Below, one piece after another: positions 16,524-25,219 of a stretch of 58,090 nucleotides of DNA; within the stretch, counting starts at the first letter, position 1; every line of letters begins with the position of its first letter. The notes beneath the pieces were generated by a model, which saw only the letters and a list, made by a program, of their open reading frames with translations, searched no databases and was not told the DNA's origin. The position numbers and the translations under genes are program-made. Source of the DNA: Bryobacterales bacterium (GTDB taxonomy: Bacteria; Acidobacteriota; Terriglobia; Bryobacterales; UBA6623); NCBI GenBank assembly GCA_022826925.1, contig JAJDTX010000106.1, forward strand, positions 1 to 58,090, written 5' to 3'.

Positions 16524-17927
16524 TCAATTTGGAGGAGCGTCGCGAATGTTCTCCCCACGCTCGACGACCTTGAGGATCACATAGGTCACGGACTCGCCCT
16601 CTGTGAGATCCCATTGATGAGGCGTTTTCACGGGGATGTTGATGAGATCGCCCTTGCGAGCCTCGATGCGGCGCGGATTCTCGAGGCGCGGTGCCCGCCA
16701 CTCGCCGGGACGCCCCTCGGCTTGAATCGCGTCCACCATCTTGCCCCCCAGCAGCAGCGTGCCGGATCCCTCGAGCATGATGTAGAAGTCGGCCTTCTGG
16801 TCGTGCGACTCCGCCCAGCTGTTGCCCCCGCGATGCAGGATCGACAAATAGTGATTGCGCTCTGACGCTTCTGGCAAGGGAGTCCAGCCGCCCACCCCTC
16901 CCGAAACGCCTTGGCGGTAGACTTCGCCGGTTTGGTTCGGGTTCTGCTCCAACAGCTTCACCAGTTCGAGGTGATAGTCGGACAGCTCATCGTGTGTAAG
17001 GTGCCGGATCTCCGACTTGCCGAACTTGCCGATGAAGAAGTCTTCCGGGGTTGCATAGGCCGATTCCGCACCGGGGTACTGCAGAAAGTTCTCGACACCG
17101 AGCGCATCGAGCTTTGCCTTCAGCGCCAGCCCGAAGTTGACATGGTGGACTTTCCACCCTTGAGCGCGATCTCCTTCGGGAACCGGATCCCCAGGAGCCA
17201 TCCCATAGCGCATGAACGTCGGAGGATCGTCGGCGGAGACCAGCTCGATCGCGGAGATTTTCGCGGCAATAGCCGCCTGTTTGCCCTTGTCGGATGTGCC
17301 GAAGATCTCCGCCGGGTCGCGATGCAGCTCGTCGTAGCCCGGGAGGTTCTCCAGCCACCAGTCGAAGTCGTTCGTGCTCTGGCCGTTGAGCGGCGCAACG
17401 TATGCCAGCCGAGTCGACTCCCGCGCAATGTGATCGCTGCTCGATGGATCGGCATGGTCGTCGCTGTAGGCCAGCCACATGCACAGCTGAGCCCCGGCTG
17501 ATCCTCCGAACGCACCGACTTGATCCTTGTCGATATTCCATTCCGCAGCTTTCGCCCGCAGCGTCTGCACGGCTCGTTGGGCGTCTGCGTGGGCTGCTGG
17601 CAGCGGCACTTGGCCAGCGAGCCGATAGTTGATCGCGGCGACGGAGATCCCGGCAGCCAACAGTGCCTTCAGGGTTGCTTGGTTTACGGAACGCTTGTCA
17701 CCACGGGTGAAGCCTCCGCCGTGGATATAGAGCACCAACGGTGTGGGGTCAGACGACTCAGCTTGGTAGAAGTCGAACACGTGCCGCACATGGTCGCCAT
17801 ACGAGACGTCAGAGGACGTCGGTTTAAGCCGTTCTGCTCTGTCTCCTCCGCCTTGAGCCGCTAGGGGCGACACGGCAAGGAAAACGCCGCAGGCGAGTGC
17901 GGCCAAGTGGACAATGCGGCTAGGCAT
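16524..17927 (-). CDS. Secreted alpha/beta-hydrolase fused to a C-terminal cupin
   Basis: A protein of 467 residues with a signal peptide (HLAALACGVFLAVSPLAAQG). The hydrolase domain (about 40-330) has the oxyanion motif HGGG (69-72), nucleophile Ser143 in FGGSAGAQL and a downstream ALGVENFLQYPGAES part, as in BD-FAE-type carbohydrate esterases. After a linker, residues about 375-460 form a cupin: HDQKADFYIMLEGSGTLLLG, then KGDLINIPVKTPHQWDLTEG. The ATG at 17927 has GGAG 9 nt upstream. A catalytic His is not pinned down: the hydrolase part has HLTHDE near its end. The fusion suggests a cupin lyase, isomerase or sensor step coupled to ester cleavage. Confidence 0.85.
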   Translation of the reverse strand: MPSRIVHLAALACGVFLAVSPLAAQGGGDRAERLKPTSSDVSYGDHVRHVFDFYQAESSDPTPLVLYIHGGGFTRGDKRSVNQATLKALLAAGISVAAINYRLAGQVPLPAAHADAQRAVQTLRAKAAEWNIDKDQVGAFGGSAGAQLCMWLAYSDDHADPSSSDHIARESTRLAYVAPLNGQSTNDFDWWLENLPGYDELHRDPAEIFGTSDKGKQAAIAAKISAIELVSADDPPTFMRYGMAPGDPVPEGDRAQGWKVHHVNFGLALKAKLDALGVENFLQYPGAESAYATPEDFFIGKFGKSEIRHLTHDELSDYHLELVKLLEQNPNQTGEVYRQGVSGGVGGWTPLPEASERNHYLSILHRGGNSWAESHDQKADFYIMLEGSGTLLLGGKMVDAIQAEGRPGEWRAPRLENPRRIEARKGDLINIPVKTPHQWDLTEGESVTYVILKVVERGENIRDAPPN

Positions 17928-18177
17928 AGCGCTTAACTCCTGTGAATTCAGCTGGCATTCGCCGCATCGGCAACCCTGCTGCCAATGGCGGAGACGGCGT
18001 AGCAAGCCGCCGAGCCTGAGAGCAAGTTGCCCGATGAGGAAAATGGCCGGTTCAAGTGTAGCCGATGGCAGTATTAGCCCGTAGCGCTACGCAACACGGC
18101 CGCGGCTTGCGCTTGGTCAAGGAGCTTGCCCGCTGGGCGATCCGTGATCCGTCATTCAAAGGCGCAGACCCGGAACC

Positions 18178-19602
18178 TTAGCGGCGCTGTTCCAGCGTGA
18201 GCCTGCCATGGTGCGGGTCCGACTCCCATGTAGGCGGGTGCCCCAACGCTCGCGGATCAGACGTTGCCAGGAGGTGTTGGTCTAGCTTTGCTGCCAAGGC
18301 GCTCTTGATCTCCGCGTGCGCGGCTTCGTCGGCTACGTTCTTCATCTGCCCGGGATCAGGGCCCAGCTCATAGAGTTCTTCGCCGGGGCGCTTGGAGAAT
18401 GCCGCCTCGTAGTAGCGCCGGAACCCAGGGTCGTCCTTGCGGGCCCGCATCAAGTCCTTCGTGGGCGATGGATCTACTTCCCCCAGGATTGGAGGGTCAC
18501 CCGCGGGCCAGCGGTCGGGCTCGATGTTCCGGATGTAGAGGTATTGATCCGTCCGAATCGCCCGCATCGGGTATCCGACCCTTCCTTCGCGCCACGGAGT
18601 GTGGCGCTCGCGGGCCAAGATCACGTGGTCACGAGTGGGGTCGACGCGCCCGTCTTCCCCAGACTTCAGCAAGTCCAGCAGGCTGCGCCCCGTCATATCT
18701 TCCGGAATCTCGATACCCGCGGCCTCAAGGATGGTTGGGGCTATGTCGACCAAGCTGGCGAAGTCGGTGACCACTCGCCCCCCGGGGACACTTTCTGGCC
18801 ACCGCACGGCAAGCGGCACGCGCGCCCCGTAGTCGTATAGATCCGCCTTGGCACGCGGAAACGGCATCCCGTTGTCGCTGGTGACGATGACGATGGTGTT
18901 CTCCAGCTGGCCTCGCTCTTCCAAGTACGAGAGGATCTCGCCGAGTTCCCGGTCGAAGCGCTCGATCTCGAAGTAGTAGTCGAGAATGTCGCTGCGAACC
19001 TCTGGGTCGTCGGGAAGGAATGGAGGCACCACCACATCCTCGGGGCGCAGTCCGCTGGCAATACCCGAACCCTTCTCGTACCCGCGATGGGGGTCGCTGC
19101 TCCCAAACCAAAAACAGAACGGAGTTCCGGGCGGGTTGGCTTCGTAGAAGGTCTGGAAGTCGTCGTACCTCGGGCCTGCGGGATTGCGAGACCGGCCACC
19201 GGCTTCCAAGCTCCCGGGGGACCAGCCCTTGCGGGTGAAGCCGATGTGGTACCCCGCCGCTTCAAGCAGGTCGGGGTACGTCACGAACTTGGCGGGCAGG
19301 GAACTCCACAAGTTGACGCCCTCTTCGAGGCGGTAGCACTCTTGGCCCGTCAGGATGGCTCCCCTGGATGGAGTGCATGACGGCGAGTTGCAGAATGCGT
19401 ATTCGAACCGGACACCCTCGGCGGAAATGCGGTCAAACGCAGGCGTGCGGACCACCGGGTCGCCGGACGCACCGGTATGAGCGAAGGATTGGTCGTCGGA
19501 GATCGCGAACAGGATATTAGGACGAGACCGGCCCTCCGGAGCTGATGCACAACCGGCGAAGGCTGCGGTCGCCGCTAGCGAGAAAAGGTCTCGACGCCGC
19601 AT
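18178..19602 (-). CDS. Sulfatase lipoprotein, heparan N-sulfatase (SGSH)-like
   Basis: A protein of 474 residues starting MRRRDLFSLAATAAFAGCAS: a double-arginine region followed by a lipobox (FAGC), so probably a Tat-exported lipoprotein. The sulfatase core has NILFAISDDQSFAHTGASGD, the FGly motif C-T-P-S-R (SPSCTPSRGAILTGQ), SDPHRGYEKG and VTSDNGMPFPRAK. The FxxAF...SCxPSR arrangement and DNGMPFPRAK are typical of N-sulfoglucosamine sulfohydrolases (S1_8). The start at 19602 is chosen for the signal; a longer frame to 19761 overlaps the neighbour and looks non-coding. Substrate is inference from subfamily resemblance. Confidence 0.9.
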   Translation of the reverse strand: MRRRDLFSLAATAAFAGCASAPEGRSRPNILFAISDDQSFAHTGASGDPVVRTPAFDRISAEGVRFEYAFCNSPSCTPSRGAILTGQECYRLEEGVNLWSSLPAKFVTYPDLLEAAGYHIGFTRKGWSPGSLEAGGRSRNPAGPRYDDFQTFYEANPPGTPFCFWFGSSDPHRGYEKGSGIASGLRPEDVVVPPFLPDDPEVRSDILDYYFEIERFDRELGEILSYLEERGQLENTIVIVTSDNGMPFPRAKADLYDYGARVPLAVRWPESVPGGRVVTDFASLVDIAPTILEAAGIEIPEDMTGRSLLDLLKSGEDGRVDPTRDHVILARERHTPWREGRVGYPMRAIRTDQYLYIRNIEPDRWPAGDPPILGEVDPSPTKDLMRARKDDPGFRRYYEAAFSKRPGEELYELGPDPGQMKNVADEAAHAEIKSALAAKLDQHLLATSDPRALGHPPTWESDPHHGRLTLEQRR

Positions 19603-19741
19603 TGTCAAGCTGCCGCAGTTGGATCTCACGTTGATTCCTGGGCCAAGCCGAACTGCGCAAGCCAACGGCTCCGCTGGCAACTGCGCAGCTCGTGCAAATA
19701 AGCCACGCGTTGCCTGAGCAGCTGGAGCGGCAGCAGGATCC

Positions 19742-20956
19742 CTACTCGCTGACGATCTCAACTAGCCCGGAGGACTTTGCCTCGGTCATTCGCATGCCCA
19801 TGTCGGCCGTCCGCCGCGCCAGTTCATCGATCTTCCACTCTTCCGCGCCCTTGACATCGGAGCGAAGGATGTTCGCGATGGGCGCGGTCCACTTCTCGGC
19901 GATCGCTCCGGGCCCTAGGATGATCCCCATGACCGGCCCGACGTCGCCGGCGTTCGTATCGGTGTCCCAGCCGGCCATGACAGCGAGCGTGATCGTCTTG
20001 TCGAAGTCACCCTCGCCGTACAGCAGGGCTAGGGCGTTGACCGCGTTGTTGGGGAACACGCGGCGCTGCTTTTCGTCACCCTCCGGAGCCCACTTGGCGT
20101 CAATCTGCTCATGGGCCATTTCCCAATCATCGGGCCACTGCTGGTGCCAGGACATCACGTCTCGGATGCAGCGGGCGTAGTCGCAATCCTCGGGGATGGT
20201 TGCGAGACCGGCCTCGAGCAGCTTCGTGGGATCCGACTCAAAGAAGGCCTCGGCGGTGAGAGCAGCCATGAACATCTCGCCGTAGACGCCGTCGGTATGG
20301 AACGAGACTTCGGCATCGATGCGCCCGTACTCTGCAGCCCCTGCGGGATTGCCGGGCAGCATGAAGCCCCAGAACTCGCCCTTCATCTGCCCGCCCATGA
20401 ACTCGCCAAAGTCGTGCTTTCCCGATTCGGGAGGCTTGACGCCCTCCTTCAGGAGCTTCTCGGCGACCCTGACCGCCCGTCCGCAGTTCTGAGCCTCGAA
20501 CACAGAGAACGACGCCAACCATTTGTCGGCGATATCTTGGCTTGTGATGTCAGGGCCCTTCTCCTCGAGCAGCATCAGGTTCGCGATTTGGTACAGGGAG
20601 TCGTCGTCTGGTCCGAATCCGGTCGGGCCCCAGTTATCCGCGGTGTACCATTGCTTGCGATTCGGGTCCCTTTGGGGAGGCAGTGTCTTGATGTAATCGG
20701 TCAGCGGCCACTGTCCCAACTCCGTGAGGAAGGGCTCTAGTGCGTTCTTGTGCATGCCCTCGACGCTCATGCCCAACGCGCCCGCGACTGCTTCGCCGAG
20801 CCAAGCGCCGTGGATCTTCTCGTAGTACTCGGCCGCGGTGAGCGAGCGGACGGCTGGGTCGTCGCTGTCCATCTCGGCGGACTGATCGGTTGCGCCGCAT
20901 GCGGCAAACACTGCCATTACTAGGCATGCGGACAGAATTAGGCGGATCGAGGGCAT
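19742..20956 (-). CDS. ADP-ribosylglycohydrolase-family lipoprotein
   Basis: A protein of 404 residues. Its signal, SIRLILSACLVMAVFAAC, has Cys20 as lipidation site. The family fold starts with IHGAWLGEAVAGALGMSVEG. Metal ligands are visible in GPDDDSLYQI and in the C-terminal AGWDTDTNAGDVGPVMG block (DxD plus G-D). Cytoplasmic members remove ADP-ribose from protein or crystallise as J1-type proteins, while secreted bacterial members such as this are of unknown substrate and may act on sugars or nucleosides. AGGAG lies 6 nt before the ATG at 20956. It is 139 bp upstream of the sulfatase lipoprotein on the same strand. Confidence 0.88.
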   Translation of the reverse strand: MPSIRLILSACLVMAVFAACGATDQSAEMDSDDPAVRSLTAAEYYEKIHGAWLGEAVAGALGMSVEGMHKNALEPFLTELGQWPLTDYIKTLPPQRDPNRKQWYTADNWGPTGFGPDDDSLYQIANLMLLEEKGPDITSQDIADKWLASFSVFEAQNCGRAVRVAEKLLKEGVKPPESGKHDFGEFMGGQMKGEFWGFMLPGNPAGAAEYGRIDAEVSFHTDGVYGEMFMAALTAEAFFESDPTKLLEAGLATIPEDCDYARCIRDVMSWHQQWPDDWEMAHEQIDAKWAPEGDEKQRRVFPNNAVNALALLYGEGDFDKTITLAVMAGWDTDTNAGDVGPVMGIILGPGAIAEKWTAPIANILRSDVKGAEEWKIDELARRTADMGMRMTEAKSSGLVEIVSE

Positions 20957-21214
20957 GTCATTCTCCTGTGGGCGACTGCCGTCAAACGAAGGCAGCCGTT
21001 GGTCAAAGCAAAGATGTGGCCCCGAGGGTTCTGGCCGCCAGCCGGTGCACAAACCGAAACGCGGTCCGGGCGGGCCAGCCAAAGCCATCGGTGACTCGAA
21101 CCTACGGTACTACAAGAGTCGTGCTCGGTGGCTCGTCGGCCGCAGGCCTAGTTCAAACGAGCGCGAGTCAATCGCGGCAACTGCCTGTCAGGAGAGACCC
21201 TCCCGCGAGTCGCT

Positions 21215-22375
21215 TCACTGTCTGGGTCGGGGACCCTGTGGCCGCGGACCCCTCGGTCGCCCGCCTTGGCGCGGCGGCCCTGCGCCCCTCCTGCGCCCAC
21301 CCGGGCCGCCTCGAGCCCCGGGCGGAGGCAACTGTGCGGTAACCCCAAGCGCCTCATATAGATCGCGTGCCTCAATACCGAGAGCTCGCGCCGCTGCGAC
21401 GTAGTTCATCGGCGCGACGCGACCGTCAGTCAAGCGCAGTGCTTCCGCGAGCTTCGCCTCGTCAATTTCCAGCTCAGCCGCCGCACGAGACACTTGCTCG
21501 ACGGTCGGTCGGGGGTCGTCCCCTGGCGGGCGTCCGCGGCCGCCATCGCGACGGCTAAGTTGGCGATCTGATTCCCTGCCTGCATCTGCAGAAGGCGTGC
21601 CCGAGAAGCACCCCATGATGTACGGCCATGTCGCCGTGGCGTGGTAGTGGTAGTCGCCGTCATCATGGGTGTGTCCGTTGCAGCGGTCCAAGTACTCGGC
21701 GCCCTCTTTCGGGACAAAGCGATATGCGTCCCATGCGTCAATCCGCGGCGCGCGCAGTCGCTCCCAACTGCTCTTGAATTCGACGATTTCCGAGCACGCC
21801 TCATCGCGGCAGCCGAACGGACCGTAGACTGGGAACCCATCCCACCCGAACGCGAGGATTGGTGATGGCTCGTTCGCCTCCCGAGCGATGTCGAAACAGG
21901 TCTCGATCAGCGCGTGGTAGTGGTACTGTCGCGCCGTGTGTCCCATGCACGAATCCATGATCGCGTTGTAGATCGGATCCCCGAAGCCCGGAGGGGGGAC
22001 CGGGCCTTCATTCGGCCCGAACAGCGGAATGCCGTTGATCGCGACGCCGGACGGCCCAAGCAGCGGCAGCGGACTCGGCTGCTCCGCCAGCTTCGGGTTG
22101 AGCGGCATGCGGTAGTCGCGATTGAGTTCGACCAGCGGGTTGGGCGTGATCTGAACAAACTCGTAGTGCGGAATGGCGTTGCTGCTCACGACGAGTTCGT
22201 CGCCGTCGCACTCGACTTCTAGCCGCGGACGCGGATAACCCTCACCCGCTCCCGGCGAATCGCTCACATCCATGAATGCATTGCTGGGACAGGGATTGCT
22301 CGCTGCGGGCACGGGCAACGCCAGCAACAGACCGACCAGCCCGACCGCGGCGAAGACGAGGGGTCTCGTGGGCAT
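21215..22375 (-). CDS. Secreted YHYH-domain protein, paralogue 1
   Basis: A protein of 386 residues with a Sec signal (PLVFAAVGLVGLLLALPVPA). It has the YHYH domain (Pfam YHYH) with two tetrads, Y151-H-Y-H and Y242-H-Y-H, many cysteines, and HTHDDGDYHYHATATWPY. After residue about 260 come a charged linker, a short helical repeat (TVEQVSRAAAELEIDEAKLA, then PMNYVAAARALGIEARDLYE) and a Pro/Gly/Arg-rich tail. The ATG at 22375 has GGGAGG 9 nt upstream. Its paralogue lies 1.3 kb upstream on the same strand. The biochemical role of the YHYH domain is not established; the His-rich tetrads suggest metal or cofactor binding. Confidence 0.87.
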   Translation of the reverse strand: MPTRPLVFAAVGLVGLLLALPVPAASNPCPSNAFMDVSDSPGAGEGYPRPRLEVECDGDELVVSSNAIPHYEFVQITPNPLVELNRDYRMPLNPKLAEQPSPLPLLGPSGVAINGIPLFGPNEGPVPPPGFGDPIYNAIMDSCMGHTARQYHYHALIETCFDIAREANEPSPILAFGWDGFPVYGPFGCRDEACSEIVEFKSSWERLRAPRIDAWDAYRFVPKEGAEYLDRCNGHTHDDGDYHYHATATWPYIMGCFSGTPSADAGRESDRQLSRRDGGRGRPPGDDPRPTVEQVSRAAAELEIDEAKLAEALRLTDGRVAPMNYVAAARALGIEARDLYEALGVTAQLPPPGARGGPGGRRRGAGPPRQGGRPRGPRPQGPRPRQ

Positions 22376-22585
22376 CTTGTTCAACCTCCCAAGCCTTGCG
22401 GAGCAAAGCGCTCAATCGAACACTCCCACCCAGCTAGTCAGCAAGACGACGGCTACCGCGCCATCGTTTCCAGGCTACAACCCAATAGCGGGGACGGGGC
22501 CCGACTATTGCAAGCTCTTTACCATTCTCGTGTCGTTCTAGTTCCGGTGTCACGCTACGACAACGCGTTCGACAGCGCAGCGGTA

Positions 22586-23728
22586 CTAGAGAATTTCGGC
22601 CTCGTTGACGAGCACTGTCGTGCCCGCCACTAAGTTTCGCAGGACCTGCATGCCATCGGAGTCCGATGTTCCGTCCGCGAAGTCGATTCCGTCGAACAAC
22701 GTGTCGAGAGAGCGACGCACTCTAGCGTCGATCCCGCCCACGATCAGGCGGCGTCCCAGCTGGCCACCGTCAGAGAGTTGCAACGGCCTAAACTCCCCGT
22801 AAGCCGCAGCGGACTTGATATGGAAGGGCTTGCGCGACTTCTTAGAAGATCGACTCCAAGTTCCTGAAACATCGAGAGTTAATGAACCCGGCGGGGAGCC
22901 TCGCTCCCTAGCCACGAGGTAATGCGCCTGGCAGTAATCCGGATCCGTCACGACCCGGCTCTCCAGAAACGTCTCTTGCGGCGCAGCTAGGTCCTCGACA
23001 TAGGAAGCAGTGATCTTTGATTCGTTGGGGACCAAGCTGCTATGCCCGGCAAACACGCGGCGCGGTGCGAGCCAGCCCAGCACCGATGCCAGCGGTGCGG
23101 GCGGGGGAGCGATATGGCAGGGAACCAGTTCGAGATTGCGGGTAACGATCCGCCCGCGCTCAACTTGCACGTAGTAGCCCTGGTCCGTCCGAACCGTCCA
23201 GCCGCCGTCCGGGTGTGGCTTCGCCGCACCCCAATCCCAGTCCAGCGTGTAGCTGACGTCTTCGCGGAGGATTGGATCACCTTCGGTGACCCTTGCATCA
23301 ATCAGCACGTCCGCGCCGATCGGCACGCCGGCTAGAGCCCAGACCGAATGGTCGTTGGTACTGAACTCGACCTCGAGGCGATTGATCCCGTCGCGGAGCA
23401 GCTTGCGCGACAGGTGGTGCCACGGCGAGTACATGCGAGCCACTTTCTCCCCGTTCACGTATAGGTGTGCGTGGCCTTCGTTGGCGACTGGCAGCGTGTC
23501 CACGCTCTGCGGCGTGAACCGGAAGTTCTGCGTTTCCAAGAAGATGTTGAATCCGTCCATCGAATCTGCGTCCATGTGGATGCGCATCGACGGTGTCGGC
23601 TCGGCCTCGTCAACCTCGATCAAGGGGTGCTGGGAATGGTCGACCGGCGGCAGGAACAGTTCCTGCGGCCAAGCCGCGATCCCGGCGATGATGGCCAGCG
23701 CCATCAGCGCTGGGCGGATCAGCCGCAC
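22586..23728 (-). CDS. Secreted protein with GHAHLYVNG motif, YHYH neighbour
   Basis: A protein of about 380 residues. From GTG 23728 it begins RLIRPALMALAIIAGIAAWP, a plausible signal or anchor; ATG 23704 is the alternative. A His-rich block MDGFNIFLETQNFRF, then GHAHLYVNGEKVARMYSPWHH (residues 85-105) resembles a small beta-sandwich module found with copper or YHYH-type secreted proteins. A second part carries ARGRIVTRNLELVPC-like text (actual VERGRIVTRNLELVPCHIAP) and PDYCQAHYLVARE (near 290). I do not recognise a characterised family. The start lies inside the last codons of the upstream YHYH gene, so the two are coupled. His/Cys density suggests metal handling, as inference. Confidence 0.7.
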   Translation of the reverse strand: MRLIRPALMALAIIAGIAAWPQELFLPPVDHSQHPLIEVDEAEPTPSMRIHMDADSMDGFNIFLETQNFRFTPQSVDTLPVANEGHAHLYVNGEKVARMYSPWHHLSRKLLRDGINRLEVEFSTNDHSVWALAGVPIGADVLIDARVTEGDPILREDVSYTLDWDWGAAKPHPDGGWTVRTDQGYYVQVERGRIVTRNLELVPCHIAPPPAPLASVLGWLAPRRVFAGHSSLVPNESKITASYVEDLAAPQETFLESRVVTDPDYCQAHYLVARERGSPPGSLTLDVSGTWSRSSKKSRKPFHIKSAAAYGEFRPLQLSDGGQLGRRLIVGGIDARVRRSLDTLFDGIDFADGTSDSDGMQVLRNLVAGTTVLVNEAEIL

Positions 23729-24966
23729 TTGTTGTCGTCGCAAGGCCTGAAGCACAGTACCTTGTGTTCGGGCGTCAGAGTGCAGCCGACAGCGTTCTCT
23801 TCGCTCTGGCCGCAGCGGAAGAAGCATTCCGGCTCGCCGGGCGGGGCCACGTTCCGTCGCTGGCGCGGCGGCGGCGGGGTTCTTCCCAGAGACTCGATCA
23901 GCTTGGCCGTGTCCACCTCAAGCGTCCGGGCGGAAGCGGCAAAGTTGATCGGCTTGATGCCACCGGGCTCCACGCGCAGGGCCTTGGCAACTTCGGCTAC
24001 ATCCTTGTTCAGTGCTGAGGCGACGGCCTGCACTTCTTCTGGCCGTGGGCGCTGGTCGCGTGGCGGCCCGCCCCGTGGCGGCCCGCCACCCTGTCCGGCC
24101 CTGGGAGGCCGGTTCGCCGCAGGGCCCGGGCGCTCGCCCCGCTGTCCGGGACGCGCCTGGCTGATTTCGGGTGGGCGGCGACCGCGAACGGGTCCACCCG
24201 TCGGAGTGCCTGAATAGCAGCCAAGGATGTACGGCCAGGTCTCGGTCACGTGGTAGTGGTAGTCGCCGTCATCATGGGCGTGTCCGTTGCAGGCGTCGAG
24301 GTACTCCGGTCCGTCCTTTTCAACGTATTCGTAGGCGTCCCAAGCGTCTTGGTGCGGCTCGCGAACCTTTTCCCAGCTACTGCGGTGGCGCACCACCTTG
24401 TTGCAATCGGCATCGATGCAACCCCAGGGCCCACGGATCGGAATGCCGTCGTAGCCAAAGCCCAGGATGGGCGAGGGATCGCCATCCTTCGCGCCAAGAC
24501 TGAGACAGCGCTGCACCATGGCGTGGTAGTGGTACTCCTGCGCCGTGTGGCCCATGCAGGCGTCCATGATGGCGTTGAACACCGGATCGCCGAATTGTTC
24601 CTCGGCTGGCACTGGGCCCTCATTCGGCCCGAAAATCACGATGCCATTGACCGCAACGCCAATACCGCCAAGCAGCGGAATCGGCACCGGCTTGTCGGCC
24701 AGCGAGGGCTTGGCGGGCAGCCGGAACTCGTTGTTCCGCTCCAAGAGCGGGTTCGGCGTAACTTGGACGAACTCGTAGTGCGGGATGCCGTTGGCACGGA
24801 CCACCAACTCATCGCCCTCGCATGTAGCTTCGACGCGAGGGCGCGGATAGGCGGGTCCGGCCCCGGGTGCTTCGGAGACATCAAGGAATGCGTCGGCCAA
24901 GCACGGCCCCGACTGTGCCGCACTGACGCTTGCCAACGCGAACAGTAGAAACGGAATTCTGATCAT
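23719..24966 (-). CDS. Secreted YHYH-domain protein, paralogue 2, with Cys-rich tail
   Basis: A protein of 415 residues with a Sec signal (IRIPFLLFALASVSAAQSG). It is colinear with paralogue 1: IPHYEFVQVTPNPLLERNNE, FGPNEGPVP, YHYH at 145-148 and 236-239, and AHDDGDYHYHVTETWPYILG. The linker is extremely Pro/Gly/Arg-rich, followed by the same short helical repeat (EEVQAVASALNKDVAEVAKA, then PINFAASARTLEVDTAKLIE). Uniquely it ends in a Cys-rich segment (ECFFRCGQ, VGC, LCFRPCDDNKCG), which could bind metal or form disulfides. It is the first gene of the YHYH cassette and is divergent from the sulfatase at 25220. Confidence 0.87.
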   Translation of the reverse strand: MIRIPFLLFALASVSAAQSGPCLADAFLDVSEAPGAGPAYPRPRVEATCEGDELVVRANGIPHYEFVQVTPNPLLERNNEFRLPAKPSLADKPVPIPLLGGIGVAVNGIVIFGPNEGPVPAEEQFGDPVFNAIMDACMGHTAQEYHYHAMVQRCLSLGAKDGDPSPILGFGYDGIPIRGPWGCIDADCNKVVRHRSSWEKVREPHQDAWDAYEYVEKDGPEYLDACNGHAHDDGDYHYHVTETWPYILGCYSGTPTGGPVRGRRPPEISQARPGQRGERPGPAANRPPRAGQGGGPPRGGPPRDQRPRPEEVQAVASALNKDVAEVAKALRVEPGGIKPINFAASARTLEVDTAKLIESLGRTPPPPRQRRNVAPPGEPECFFRCGQSEENAVGCTLTPEHKVLCFRPCDDNKCG

Positions 24967-25219
24967 CGAGACTATCCTCAGTGCGCATCATACATCGAAG
25001 CGACGCGGCTTCGTGAGATTCGACCGGGCTTCGAAAGCATGGGTCGCTAGACGAGCGGGCTACGGAGTAGAGCGGAACAGTCCAACCAGTCCTGGGAAGC
25101 GGCGACGCAGGCGTGGCGAGCGGTCGGCGCGCTGAGTGGGACCACAGCCGAGCCTGCCAATCGTGGCAGGGCGTCCTGTCCAAGAAGTGGGCTCGTCCTA
25201 GGCTGCTATTCTTGGCCCC

